Source of the DNA: Streptomyces sp. NBC_00224
GTDB lineage: Bacteria > Actinomycetota > Actinomycetes > Streptomycetales > Streptomycetaceae
Assembly (NCBI RefSeq): GCF_041435195.1
Contig: NZ_CP108106.1
Span: 8,259,001 to 8,323,000 of the forward strand
DNA length: 64,000 nt
Reading direction: 5' to 3'
The notes beneath the pieces are model-generated. The model was given only the letters and a program-made list of their open reading frames with translations. It searched no databases and was not told where the DNA came from. Of this stretch, positions 1 to 8,484 are shown in pieces (position 1 is the stretch's first letter; each line of letters begins with the position of its first letter). The position numbers and the translations under genes were made by a program.

Positions 1-1
1 T

Positions 2-120
2 GGGGTCGCCGGTGTGCTGGCGCCGACCGGGGCCGCGGCGGCTCTGATCGCTGTGGTCTGGCTGGCCATGACCGTACGGCCTCCCTCGTCTGAGAGACGA
101 CCGGCCTCGACGGTGCTTCT
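2..120 (+). CDS. possible 3' end of a membrane protein (partial)
   Basis: The first ~70 bases read in frame 2 as a hydrophobic, Ala/Val/Leu-rich segment (GVAGVLAPTGAAAALIAVVW) followed by a basic, Pro/Ser-rich tail. This looks like the last transmembrane helix and tail of a transporter (for example MFS) that begins outside the window. No stop follows: the frame stays open to 427, running through the opposite-strand gene. So the end is uncertain, and a frameshift or a chance open frame is possible. The end given is only where the coding-like pattern fades. Confidence 0.22.
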
Positions 121-178
121 CACTTCAAGTCCCGCCGAGCATGGCGACGGGGCGAGTTCGTCGGGTGATGCGGTCGGG

Positions 179-436
179 TCAGGAGTACCTCCTGTAGTGC
201 TCGTTGTCGGCCTCAGATGCGGTGTGTCCGTACTTGGAGTAGAAGTTGCCCTCGTCGTACTGGTGGTCCTCGACGGGGTATGTGTGCGAGCCGTCGGTGG
301 TGTGGTGCCGGGCGCCGGGCGCGACAGTCCTGCTCTGCCCGGCGGCTCCGTGTGTTCCGGCGGCCTGGGCCGCGGCGGCGCCCAGCACAACACTGCTGAG
401 GGCGACTGCGGCGTGCATTCGTCGTGAGATGCGCAT
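179..436 (-). CDS. small secreted protein, unknown function
   Basis: An 85-residue protein whose first ~25 residues (MRISRRMHAAVALSSVVLGA, then AAAQA) form a typical Sec signal peptide: arginines, a hydrophobic core and an AQA cleavage site. The mature part is about 60 residues, rich in His, Asp, Glu, Tyr and Gly, with no cysteine, so it is small, polar and probably unstructured or metal/ligand-binding. I chose the ATG at 436 because it puts the basic n-region at the N-terminus; a start at 454 would add six residues. I do not recognise a family. It stands alone, with no co-directional neighbour. Confidence 0.55.
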   Translation of the reverse strand: MRISRRMHAAVALSSVVLGAAAAQAAGTHGAAGQSRTVAPGARHHTTDGSHTYPVEDHQYDEGNFYSKYGHTASEADNEHYRRYS

Positions 437-708
437 GCCCGGGCAAACGATCACGGGTGTTCCGGGTTACCCGCGGCGGCGCGGGCGCGCACGTCGGTGC
501 TGAGGAGCGCTACACCCTGCGGCCGGGGCCGCGACCACACCCGGTCCGCTACATCGCGGCCCGAGCTTCCTCGACGAGCTCAGTGCCCCAAGTGATCGGG
601 TAGATCGTCAGGTTGATGGCTGCCCAGGTGACGAGGGTGCCCGGCGTGTCGAGCGAGGTTCTCGAATATCGCGTGCCGTGCCGGTCGGTGGAAGTGCAGA
701 CTCGCTTC

Positions 709-1326
709 ATGGCAGACATGTGGGCGTTCCGGGATGCGGTGAGCAGCTGGGCGGCCGGTGGTTCAGGCGAACCGGCGAGTGAACTGGCTGTACGACTGCG
801 GTTGAGGACGGCGGTATTGCTGGAGGGGCCGAGTGATCTCGCGGCCGTCGAGGAGCTGGCCGCACGGCGTGGCCGGGATCTGGCCGCCGAGGGGGTGTGC
901 GTCGTGCCGATGGGCGGGGCGATGAGCGTCGGTCGCTACGCCGGTCTTCTCGGGCCGCCCGGTCTCGGCCTGCGCCTGAGGGGACTGTGCGACGAGGGCG
1001 AGCAGCGCTTCTACGACCGTGGCATGGCGCGGGCCGGGGCGCCGCGCCACGGCTTCTACGTGTGCGTCGCGGACTTGGAGGACGAGCTGATCCGCGCGCT
1101 GGGCACGGCTCGGGTCGAGGAGATCATCCGGGCCGAGGGCGACCAGCGCGCTTGGCAGACCTTCCTGCAGCAGCCCGCACAGCAGGACCGGCCCCGGCAG
1201 CAGCAGTTGCGGCGTTTTCTCGGCACGAAGAAGGGCCGCAAGATCCGCTACGGCCGTCTCCTGGTGGAGGCCCTCGACCCGGGACAGGTACCGGCCCCGC
1301 TCGACGACCTCCTCACGAGCGTGTGA
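709..1326 (+). CDS. TOPRIM-domain protein related to OLD-family nucleases
   Basis: About 205 residues from the ATG at 709. The core matches a TOPRIM fold: a hydrophobic strand ending in LLEGPSDLAAVE (invariant acidic residue), then VCVVPMGGAMSVGRY, and a later acidic strand YVCVADLEDELIRALG (DxE/DxxD metal site). This is the arrangement in OLD-family endonuclease C-terminal domains. OLD proteins normally carry an N-terminal ABC-type ATPase; none is present here, so this is a stand-alone TOPRIM. Start codons at 613-616 would add ~32 poorly patterned residues; MADMWAFRDAV fits better. It probably acts on nucleic acid, but substrate and role are unknown. No operon partner. Confidence 0.7.
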   Translation: MADMWAFRDAVSSWAAGGSGEPASELAVRLRLRTAVLLEGPSDLAAVEELAARRGRDLAAEGVCVVPMGGAMSVGRYAGLLGPPGLGLRLRGLCDEGEQRFYDRGMARAGAPRHGFYVCVADLEDELIRALGTARVEEIIRAEGDQRAWQTFLQQPAQQDRPRQQQLRRFLGTKKGRKIRYGRLLVEALDPGQVPAPLDDLLTSV

Positions 1327-1368
1327 CCGACGCACGAAAGCGCGTCGCAACCACTCCCGGCGCCCCTG

Positions 1369-1821
1369 TCACGCCTGGTCAAGGCGCCCCAGATGCCGGA
1401 TGTTCTGCTGGTCGGTCCGGTCCTGGCTCGGACTGGTGTCGAACCACGCGTCCAGGATTTCCCCGAGTGTGGCTGCCGAGGTCAGTCGCAAGCCCAAGGC
1501 CAGGACATTCGCGTCGTTCCAGCGGCGGGCACCACTGGCTGTGTAGGCGTCCGTGCACAGCGCCGCCCGCACGCCAGGGACCTTGTTGGCCGCGATGCTC
1601 GCACCGGTCCCGGTCCAGCAGCACACCACCGCCTGGTCCGCTCGCCCCTCTGCCACGTCCCGCGCGGCAGCCTCCGTGCAGAACGCCCAGTCGTCCGTCT
1701 CTTCCGCTGCCAGTACGCCATGAGGGATCACCTCGTACCCACGGCGGCTCAGCTCCGCCACGAGTTGACGGGTCACCCCCTCGTCAGAGTCGGCGGAAAC
1801 AGAGATCCGCAGGGTCGCCAT
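1369..1821 (-). CDS. RpiB/LacAB-family sugar-phosphate isomerase
   Basis: 150 residues, the usual size of RpiB. Family features include the N-terminal Rossmann strand (LRISVSADSDEG), the glycine-rich substrate loop CCWTGTGASIAANKVPGVRA with the cysteine region used as catalytic base in many RpiB proteins, and the downstream WNDANVLALGLR motif that binds the phosphosugar. Known RpiB/LacAB enzymes interconvert aldose and ketose phosphates (ribose-5-P/ribulose-5-P or galactose-6-P/tagatose-6-P). The exact substrate cannot be read here. GGAAGGGGAATGTC precedes the ATG, a good ribosome site. It is a single gene, convergent with the TOPRIM gene. Confidence 0.85.
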   Translation of the reverse strand: MATLRISVSADSDEGVTRQLVAELSRRGYEVIPHGVLAAEETDDWAFCTEAAARDVAEGRADQAVVCCWTGTGASIAANKVPGVRAALCTDAYTASGARRWNDANVLALGLRLTSAATLGEILDAWFDTSPSQDRTDQQNIRHLGRLDQA

Positions 1822-2062
1822 GACATTCCCCTTCCGAAAGGTTCCTTGTTTGCAGCAGGCACCATCGTCTTACAGCAGCCGCCTCTAGACGCTCCGCGAC
1901 CGTCGCGTGTGCCGCCTGGGCTGCCGCGCCATCGGCGTGGCGGCCGGCACGGATGCGCCGGACCGGTCCGCGGTGCCGGCACCAGCTTCCGCCCCGCTCT
2001 GGCAACCCTGGGTGTGTGAGAGGGCGCGAAGCGAGTGAGAGTCGTGCGGGTTCTACCGGTCG

Positions 2063-2659
2063 TCACAGGTGCTCGAAGTAGCGGATCCACCATGTTGCGC
2101 GGCCTCCATACGGGCCGTAGCCGGCGTAGAAGGACCCCTCGTCAGCGAGCCACGTCACGCCGTCGTAGGGCCGGTGGAGCAGCCGTGGGGGCACTAGCGT
2201 GTAGCCGAAATCGCAGAGGGCGGCCTCGATTCGGCTGCGGTCCGCAACGGTTAGCGCGCCCTCCCGAACGGCATGGTCCAGGTCGTCGTGGCTGTCGGGT
2301 CTCGGGGTGGTCACCACCGCGAGGTTGCCGAAGTTGCTCAGCCGCAGTCCCAGGGGAACCCCGGCCTCGGTCGCCTCCGACGGTATGGCGATGTTGAAGT
2401 AGTAGCTGGCGTCCTGGATCTGTTCGTCGAGTTCGCAGGCGTGCCCGAAGTCTTTGGTCAGCTGGTCGTTGAGCTGGGTCGCTCGCGCCGCGGCCAGCAG
2501 ACGGTCGAAGCCGTCGGGAAACTCCAGGTGGTCTGGTCCCGACAGCTGGTCCAGAGCGTGAAGCAGGACCAGGACCCGCGCGTCTTCATTCATCGCGGCC
2601 ACCTTACGGAGGCCCTGGCGCAGGCTTTGTGGCGGGCTGTCGAGAAAACCGTATTTCAC
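2063..2659 (-). CDS. hypothetical protein, third gene of the molybdenum hydroxylase operon
   Basis: 198 residues if read from the GTG at 2659, which overlaps the stop of the upstream gene by four bases (GTGA), a layout that implies translational coupling. An ATG at 2593 would give 176 residues. The C-terminal half is rich in aromatic residues and glycine (SFYAGYGPYGGRATWWIRYF). There is no signal peptide, membrane segment or cysteine motif, and I recognise no family. Its position last in an operon with the Mo-binding subunit and the FeS/ferritin-like fusion suggests an accessory or partner of that enzyme; this is inference from context only. Confidence 0.6.
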   Translation of the reverse strand: MKYGFLDSPPQSLRQGLRKVAAMNEDARVLVLLHALDQLSGPDHLEFPDGFDRLLAAARATQLNDQLTKDFGHACELDEQIQDASYYFNIAIPSEATEAGVPLGLRLSNFGNLAVVTTPRPDSHDDLDHAVREGALTVADRSRIEAALCDFGYTLVPPRLLHRPYDGVTWLADEGSFYAGYGPYGGRATWWIRYFEHL

Positions 2660-4434
2660 CGCCCGCCAGGCACCAGCGACAGCTCCCAGAGCGTCTCCCG
2701 GGCGCAGTTGGCCGGGTAGTCGTACGGCAGGTGGCGGGCGTAGCGCTGCTGGTCGATCGTGATCTGTTGCACCATGGTGTGGGCCAGGCGCAGGTTCTGT
2801 GTGTCGTCCAGTCCGGGAGCGTAGCCCGCGACGAAGGCGTCGAACGGGAGGCCCTCGGCGCGATGGGCCAGTGCGGTGCCCAGGCTGCGCAGCGGGCCCG
2901 TCATGTGGCGGCGTGCGGCGCTGTGGAAGAGCATGCCCTGCCGGTAGGACGCGTCCAGCAGCATGCACACCGCCCAGTAGTGGAGGTTCGCGAGGTGGCG
3001 CAGTGCCGGGACCGTTTCGTCGGGGATGGGGTCGCCGGAGGGTGGCAGCCCGCTGGAGTGGCTGAGGGGGACCACCGGGTGGTCCGGGCCGGCTGGATTC
3101 CATACGTCAGCGCAGTCCTGGAGGGCGGGATGGGTGCCCTCGAACATGGACCGGAAGAGCGTGAAGTGTTCGCTTTCCCCTTCTTCGCGCAGCAGCTCCA
3201 GGCGGGCGAACCACGAGGTGTAGTCCAGCCGGTCCGGCTCCCGCTCCTGTAGCAGTTCGAGCACCCGTGTGACCTTGCGGTAGAGGCTGCCGACCTGGTT
3301 GGGGCGGGGGGCCGCAGGTGCTGTCGAGCCGAGCACCTCGTACAGGCGGTCGACGAAGGCGCGGTCCTCGGGTGTGTGCTGCTGGGCCGGGTCGACCGCG
3401 CTGGGTGATGCCTCGACGTATACGTACTTGGCCAGGCTGTGCAGGCTCAGGGGTTCCAGCACGAAGTCGAAGGGATAGATGTCCTGTTCGTACGGGAACT
3501 GCTGGCGGCCGAGGTGCGGGGCCGCCCCGAGTGCGACGAGCAGCGAGTTCACGATGTCGAGGTGGGTCATCTCCTCGATGGCCACGCCCATCAGGTGCAG
3601 TGGCCGGCCTCCGTAGCGATGGCTGGGCCAGCCGGCGAGGTCGGCGAAACGCGGCACTTTGATCGAGAAGGCGGCGTACAGGTACTGGACGAGCAGCGAG
3701 TGCTCGATCTCCGCGCCGTCGCGCAACAGCCGGATCAGTTCCAGCGTCGGATCGTCGAACACGGGGGTGTATCCGAGCCGTTCGGTGTCCGCCGCGGACA
3801 GCGCAGGTGTCCTGCTCAGCCGGGGCATGGCTCTATGGGCGGTTGCCCCGGTCTCCGGAGCGGTCGGTGGCGCGGCCGGGTTGCGTTCGCGCTCCGTCGG
3901 GGCGGGGGCCGGGGGCGCGCTCTGCGCGGTGGCCAGTACGGCCGCCCGGTAGCGCTCGTAGTCCGTGCAGCGGCACACATGCGAGCCGAGGACCGTGTCG
4001 ACGGTCTCCTCCAGCTGCTGCTCCGCTTCGTCCGCAAGGCGGTTGTCGCCGGCGTGGTCGACGACGACGCTGCCGGCGACCGCGAACCCGGCCGCGCAGT
4101 ATCCGCACTGGAACGCCTCACGCTCCAGGAACGCCTGCTGTACGGGGTGCAGCGTGCCGTCGGCCGCCAGGCCTTCGACGGTGGTGACGTCCCACCCCTG
4201 TACGTGGCGCATGCTGGTCATGCAGGCCTGGCGTGTCACCACCGGGGCTTGGGGGAGGGTGCGGACCGCGACGGTGCAGGCGCGGCATTCCCCGATGGAG
4301 CAGCCGATTTTCGTGCCGGTCAGGCCCAGGTCCTCGTGCAGGAAGTGGACGAGGGACATGTCGCCGGGCACGGAACGGCCGTGGTGGCGCACGCCGTTGA
4401 CGGTGAGGTCCAGATCGGTGGTGGGCTCTTGCAT
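2656..4434 (-). CDS. fusion: [2Fe-2S] subunit of a molybdenum hydroxylase + ferritin-like domain
   Basis: 592 residues with two unrelated modules. Residues 1-170 are a complete small subunit of the xanthine dehydrogenase/isoquinoline oxidoreductase family: a plant-ferredoxin cluster at Cys45, Cys50, Cys53 and Cys71 (CSIGECRAC) and a second cluster at Cys110/Cys113 and Cys154/Cys156 (QCGYC, HVCRCTDY). A Pro/Ala/Thr linker (172-205) leads to residues ~215-590, a ferritin-like helical domain with carboxylate/histidine motifs EIEHSLLVQYLY (E244, H245) and AIEEMTHLDI (E288, H291). It resembles the ferritin-like domain seen near VioB-type iminophenylpyruvate dimer synthases. The start ATG shares one base with the upstream stop (TGATG). 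Electrons from the Mo subunit would pass through the clusters; the ferritin-like domain could be the acceptor or a second catalyst. Confidence 0.85.
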   Translation of the reverse strand: MQEPTTDLDLTVNGVRHHGRSVPGDMSLVHFLHEDLGLTGTKIGCSIGECRACTVAVRTLPQAPVVTRQACMTSMRHVQGWDVTTVEGLAADGTLHPVQQAFLEREAFQCGYCAAGFAVAGSVVVDHAGDNRLADEAEQQLEETVDTVLGSHVCRCTDYERYRAAVLATAQSAPPAPAPTERERNPAAPPTAPETGATAHRAMPRLSRTPALSAADTERLGYTPVFDDPTLELIRLLRDGAEIEHSLLVQYLYAAFSIKVPRFADLAGWPSHRYGGRPLHLMGVAIEEMTHLDIVNSLLVALGAAPHLGRQQFPYEQDIYPFDFVLEPLSLHSLAKYVYVEASPSAVDPAQQHTPEDRAFVDRLYEVLGSTAPAAPRPNQVGSLYRKVTRVLELLQEREPDRLDYTSWFARLELLREEGESEHFTLFRSMFEGTHPALQDCADVWNPAGPDHPVVPLSHSSGLPPSGDPIPDETVPALRHLANLHYWAVCMLLDASYRQGMLFHSAARRHMTGPLRSLGTALAHRAEGLPFDAFVAGYAPGLDDTQNLRLAHTMVQQITIDQQRYARHLPYDYPANCARETLWELSLVPGGR

Positions 4435-7145
4435 CACGACCGCCCGTTGTCGGGGAGGGGCAGGTCCGCCAGGCGGATCGGGGTACGGGAGGGCCAGCAG
4501 CGGTCGTCGCCGTGCCCGAGGGCATGCGCGACGGCGTTGGCCACGGCGGGTGCGACACTCGTCATGGTTGCTTCCCCGATCCCCTTGTGCCGCAGGCTCG
4601 GACTGCCGGTGCCGAGCACACCCGCCGCCGGCAGGGGAACGAGGATCGTCTCGCGTCGGATTCCGGTGATGTCGGCGTAGCGTGCGAGCCGGTAGCGGTC
4701 GAAGTTGACGTAGGGACCGGCACCGGTCTCCGGGGGAAGTTCCTCGTGCAGTGTGTGGGAGATCCCCATGGCGAGCCCGCCCGCCACCTGGCCGTCGAGC
4801 GCGGCCGGCAGCAGTGGGTCGCCGGCGTCCAGGAACGTCACGGCGTCCACGACACGGATCGTCCCGTGCGTCGGCGCAATCTCCACGCCGACCAGGTGAC
4901 CGGCCGCCGCGTACAGCGACCGCGGTACGACGTCCCCGCCCGGTCCACGCGCGACCGGGGCCGTGAGCGGGCCGACCGGGGTGAGGGGCACGGGGTCGTC
5001 GTCCGGCGAGTGGACGAGCGTCAGCGCGTCGACGGACGCCTCGTGAGACACCCCGTCGACCTGGAACGTCGCCTGTGACCAGCCGTTGCAGAAGTAACCG
5101 TGTGCCATGACGCATGTCTGGCCTCCTGTACGCACCAGCTCGCGCGCCAGTGCGGCCAGCGGCACCGCGGGGTGGCCCGGCAGTTGCACCGCACCATCGT
5201 GCCAAGCAGCCAGCAGGTCGGCGTCGGTCAGCGTGGGCTCGTTCAGCAGCGCGCGTGCTGCGGGGAGCAGGCGCAGCCGCAGGAGTGCGCGGCACGCCTC
5301 GCGGACCACGTGCACATGGAAGAACGCCGTCTTCGACGCGCTGCTCGCTCCATGGGACAGCGAGATCTTGACCTGGTCGTGCAGTCCCCGCTCCTTGAGG
5401 CGCTGGGCGAAGCGTTCGAAGGGCCCCACCACCCCGAGCCGGGCGACCACCGGCACCCCCAGCACGTCGTGGGCGGCCTGCTCCAGAGCGGCGCGGGAGC
5501 CCTGTCCCATCTCCACGCTCTGGCCCCACACCGCGACCTGGCCGTCGGCGGTCACCTGCACGGCCGTGTAGACGCTGTCCTGGGTGGTTCCGTACGCCTC
5601 CATGCAGCAGGCGAAGCCGACCCCGTACAGCGTGCCGTCTCCGCGCCCGGCGACCCGGTCACGAGCCTCGTCGCGCTGCTGCCACAGCGTGTGGTCGCGA
5701 GCCGCCGCGCAGACCTCGGCGGCGCCGACATGGAACCGCAGCGGAGTCCCGGCGAGGTCCGTGTCCGGGGCAGAAGCGGCGGTCGGCCCGTCGGTGGCGG
5801 AGCGGACCACGTTGGCCAGGCGGAAGTCGAGGGGATCCATGCCCAGGCCTCGTACGGCGAACCGGTCGAGCGCGGTCTCCAGGTTGAACGCCACCTGTGG
5901 GATGCCGAAGCCGCGCATGGAACCGACGGCGGGGATCGCCCGCTCCACCACGATGGCGTGCACCGAGGCCTGCGGCACCCGGTAGGGGCCGGTGGCGTGC
6001 AGGGCCGCGAGCCCCAGCACCGGCCCGTTGAGGTTTGCCTCGACACCTCCGTGCAGCACGACGAACGACCGCATCGCCTGGATCCGCCCGTCGGGATCCG
6101 CCCGGATCCAGCTGCGGACGCCGGAGGCGTGTCGTTTCAAGCCGCCCTGGAACTGCTCGCGCCGGTCGTACGCCAGCCGGACGGGGCCGGGCGCGAACAC
6201 CGCCGCGAGCGCCAGGTAGTACGGGAACGGCGACTTGTCCCGGCCCCCGAACCCTCCACCGCAGTCCTTCGACCACAGCCGTACGGACCGTACGCTCGGA
6301 TGCGCCGCGCGGCCGAGCAGCGTCTGGATGTCCGGCACGTCCCCGTGCGGCGACTGCGTGCCCAGCACCAGGTGCAGGGTGCCGGAGGAGTGGTCCAGCC
6401 AGGCCAGTCCGGCCTCCGGCTCCAAGAAGCCCGGGTCGGTCTGCTGGGTGAACGTCGTGGTGACGGCCCCGAGCGCTCCGGGCTGGGCCATGTCGCCTTC
6501 GATCGCCGAGAACAGGTGTTCCGCATCGGTGTCGGGCTGCCCGTTCCTGACGAACGTGCTCTGCGTGGCGTCGTAGGTGACACGCCCGCGGTTCCAGTGG
6601 GAGTAGCCGTTCGGCACGGTGGCGTCCAGCAGGTAGTGCGCCTGGCGCGGCGTGCCGGTGAAGCTCCGCTGCGTCCAGGCCTCCAGATCCTGCGCGATCA
6701 GCTGCTCCTCCGTGGGCGGGAGGACGCCGGTGGCGGGTCCATACGTCACTGGAGCGGCGCCTTCGCGCAACTCCTGCGCCGCGCGGCGGAACCGTACGAA
6801 GTCGCCGTAGACCACGATGGCCACCGGCTGACCGAGGTAGTCGGCCTTCTCACCCGCCGGCAGGAGCGCCTGGACGTTGTCGGCGGACACCCGGTTGCTG
6901 TACGGGGGCTGCGGGAGGTCCGCGGCTGTGACGACCACGTCGGGCCGCAGATCGGCCGGCAGCCGTGCGAAATCCACACCCGTGAAGAGTCGGTCGACGT
7001 GTCGGCTGCGCAGCAGCAGGGCGTGCCGGCAGTCCGTCGGCCAGCCCATGGCGGCCATGTCCGCCGGCCGGAAGTCGCTGGCGAAAACCTTTTCCCCGGT
7101 CACTCTGCGCATGCGCCCGTCGGCGGCGTCGCCGTCACTGCCCAT
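4434..7145 (-). CDS. molybdopterin-binding subunit of a xanthine dehydrogenase/aldehyde oxidase-family hydroxylase
   Basis: 903 residues, the size of large subunits in two-component Mo hydroxylases (isoquinoline 1-oxidoreductase and CoxL relatives). Family signatures visible are the FLEPEAGLAW block, SKDCGGGFGGRDKS glycine-rich loop, VGSMRGFGIPQ, VEMGQGS, and the C-terminal KGIGEATMTSVAPAVANAV carrying the catalytic glutamate. It would hydroxylate an aromatic heterocycle or aldehyde using water. The ATG at 7145 has GAGG eight bases upstream; an ATG at 7184 adds 13 non-family residues. It is first in an operon with the FeS/ferritin-like fusion and a small unknown gene. No FAD (CoxM-like) subunit and no cofactor-maturation gene lie nearby, so the electron acceptor is not a flavin in this operon. 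Confidence 0.9.
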   Translation of the reverse strand: MGSDGDAADGRMRRVTGEKVFASDFRPADMAAMGWPTDCRHALLLRSRHVDRLFTGVDFARLPADLRPDVVVTAADLPQPPYSNRVSADNVQALLPAGEKADYLGQPVAIVVYGDFVRFRRAAQELREGAAPVTYGPATGVLPPTEEQLIAQDLEAWTQRSFTGTPRQAHYLLDATVPNGYSHWNRGRVTYDATQSTFVRNGQPDTDAEHLFSAIEGDMAQPGALGAVTTTFTQQTDPGFLEPEAGLAWLDHSSGTLHLVLGTQSPHGDVPDIQTLLGRAAHPSVRSVRLWSKDCGGGFGGRDKSPFPYYLALAAVFAPGPVRLAYDRREQFQGGLKRHASGVRSWIRADPDGRIQAMRSFVVLHGGVEANLNGPVLGLAALHATGPYRVPQASVHAIVVERAIPAVGSMRGFGIPQVAFNLETALDRFAVRGLGMDPLDFRLANVVRSATDGPTAASAPDTDLAGTPLRFHVGAAEVCAAARDHTLWQQRDEARDRVAGRGDGTLYGVGFACCMEAYGTTQDSVYTAVQVTADGQVAVWGQSVEMGQGSRAALEQAAHDVLGVPVVARLGVVGPFERFAQRLKERGLHDQVKISLSHGASSASKTAFFHVHVVREACRALLRLRLLPAARALLNEPTLTDADLLAAWHDGAVQLPGHPAVPLAALARELVRTGGQTCVMAHGYFCNGWSQATFQVDGVSHEASVDALTLVHSPDDDPVPLTPVGPLTAPVARGPGGDVVPRSLYAAAGHLVGVEIAPTHGTIRVVDAVTFLDAGDPLLPAALDGQVAGGLAMGISHTLHEELPPETGAGPYVNFDRYRLARYADITGIRRETILVPLPAAGVLGTGSPSLRHKGIGEATMTSVAPAVANAVAHALGHGDDRCWPSRTPIRLADLPLPDNGRS

Positions 7146-7478
7146 GGTTTCGACCTCAACACCCACCGCGGCGCCCGGCAACATACGGTGCGCCTTATGG
7201 GGCCCTGCGGAGCGCCCGGGGGAGCGCCCGGGGGAGCGCGGCTCATGTCACCGCCGCTGTCATGGTCGTGAGGATTTCAAATAAATCCGGTCACCAATAT
7301 TGACGCCGACCTGGCGGCACCTCACATTACCTATGGGTAGAACCGGTTGGTAATCCCGCACCGGTCCTCCGTGGTCGCCGGTGCCCGCACCGTCGTCCCG
7401 CTGCCGCCATTCGTTGTTCGAGCCGCTCCTTCGTCGCGCCGATCCGGGTGCGCCGTTCCCCGGGAAGAGAGAGCAACC
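7146..7478. promoter_or_regulatory. divergent intergenic region with an AT-rich block
   Basis: 333 bases separate the Mo hydroxylase operon (leftward) from the lipase (rightward). Most is G+C-rich, including a near-tandem CGGGGGAGCGC repeat around 7215-7238. Positions ~7270-7350 are unusually A/T-rich for this genome and contain short palindromes (CAATATTG near 7296, AACCGGTT near 7341). A TTGACG hexamer at 7300-7305 could be a -35 for the lipase, with a weak -10 about 17 bases on. Both promoters probably lie here; I cannot assign exact start sites. Confidence 0.35.
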
Positions 7479-8390
7479 ATGCCCAAGTCAGCTCGATATG
7501 TCATGTCTGCGTCAGTGGCGGCGGGTGCGCTGGCCCTTGGACTCGTCGGCGCCACCACCGCGCACGCCACCCAGTCCCCGGCCCAGGATGCGGCCATGGC
7601 CCCTGCTCGGGCCCTGAACTACGTCGCCCTCGGAGACAGTTACAGTGCGGGCTCCGGCGTCCTGCCCGTGGATCCCACCAACCTGCTGTGTCTGCGGTCC
7701 ACCGCGAACTACCCCCACGTCATCGCCGCCCGCACCGGCGCCCACCTCGCGGACGTGACCTGCGGCGGCGCCCAGACCAAGGACTTCTCCACATCCCAGT
7801 ACCCGGGCACCGCCCCCCAGTTGGACGCCGTCACCGCCGACACCGAACTCGTGACGCTGACCATTGGCGGCAACGACAACAACACCTTCATCAACGCCAT
7901 CCTGACCTGCGGCACTGCCGGCGTCTTCAGTGGCGGTCAGGGCAGCCCCTGCAAGGACCAGAACGGCACCGCCTTCGACGACCAGATCGACGCGAACACG
8001 TATCCCGCGCTCAAGACCGCCTTGCGCGCCGTCCGCGCCAAGGCGCCCCACGCCCGCGTGGCGGTGCTGGGCTACCCCTGGATCACCCCGGCCAAAGCCG
8101 ACCCGTCCTGCTTCGTGAAGCTGCCCATCGCCTCCGGCGACGTCCCGTACGTACGCGGCATACAGGGACACCTCAACGCCGTCGTCCAACGCGCCGCCGA
8201 CGAGACCGGGGCCACCTACGTGGACCTCTCCCGGGCGTCCGAGGGCCGCGACGCGTGCGCACCCACCGGGACCCGCTGGATCGAACCGCTCCTGTTCGGG
8301 CAGAACGTCGTCCCCGTCCACCCCAACGCGCTCGGCGAGCAGCGCATGGCCGAGCAGACCATGAGCACGCCCGGACTCGGACTCGGCTGA
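7479..8390 (+). CDS. secreted SGNH/GDSL-family lipase/esterase
   Basis: 303 residues. An N-terminal signal peptide (to about residue 30, ATTAHA) is followed by the SGNH hydrolase blocks: block I YVALGDSYSAGSG with nucleophile Ser54, a glycine block (DVTCGGAQTKDF), block III TIGGNDNN, and block V near the C-terminus, PVHPNALGEQ, with the catalytic histidine. Several spaced cysteines suggest the disulfides typical of Streptomyces extracellular lipases of this family. The start ATG has GGAAGAGAGAG a few bases upstream. It would hydrolyse ester or phospholipid substrates outside the cell. It is transcribed away from the Mo hydroxylase operon. Confidence 0.9.
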   Translation: MPKSARYVMSASVAAGALALGLVGATTAHATQSPAQDAAMAPARALNYVALGDSYSAGSGVLPVDPTNLLCLRSTANYPHVIAARTGAHLADVTCGGAQTKDFSTSQYPGTAPQLDAVTADTELVTLTIGGNDNNTFINAILTCGTAGVFSGGQGSPCKDQNGTAFDDQIDANTYPALKTALRAVRAKAPHARVAVLGYPWITPAKADPSCFVKLPIASGDVPYVRGIQGHLNAVVQRAADETGATYVDLSRASEGRDACAPTGTRWIEPLLFGQNVVPVHPNALGEQRMAEQTMSTPGLGLG

Positions 8391-8472
8391 TCAGAGGACC
8401 GTCGTTCCGCGGTCAGCCGTGATCCGGCGCCGCCCCGCGGTAACTTTAGTTCCCAAGTAAGGCTGTGTGAAC

Positions 8473-8478
8473 TATGGT
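8473..8478 (+). promoter_or_regulatory. -10 element (TATGGT) of a leaderless promoter
   Basis: TATGGT fits the actinobacterial TAnnnT consensus and lies six bases before the ATG at 8485, so transcription would start at or next to the start codon. No Shine-Dalgarno sequence precedes that ATG, which agrees with a leaderless mRNA. Confidence 0.4.
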
Positions 8479-8484
8479 TGTCGC

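Noticed and set aside
4435..5529. N-terminal extension of the FeS/ferritin-like fusion
   Set aside because: The frame is open, but it lies inside the Mo-subunit gene and reads as Arg/Pro/Gly-rich out-of-frame sequence; the ATG at 4434 with the TGATG overlap is the natural start.
5100..7271. 723-codon plus-strand frame over the Mo-binding subunit
   Set aside because: Repetitive, His/Arg/Gly-rich translation without domains; the opposite strand is clearly the gene.
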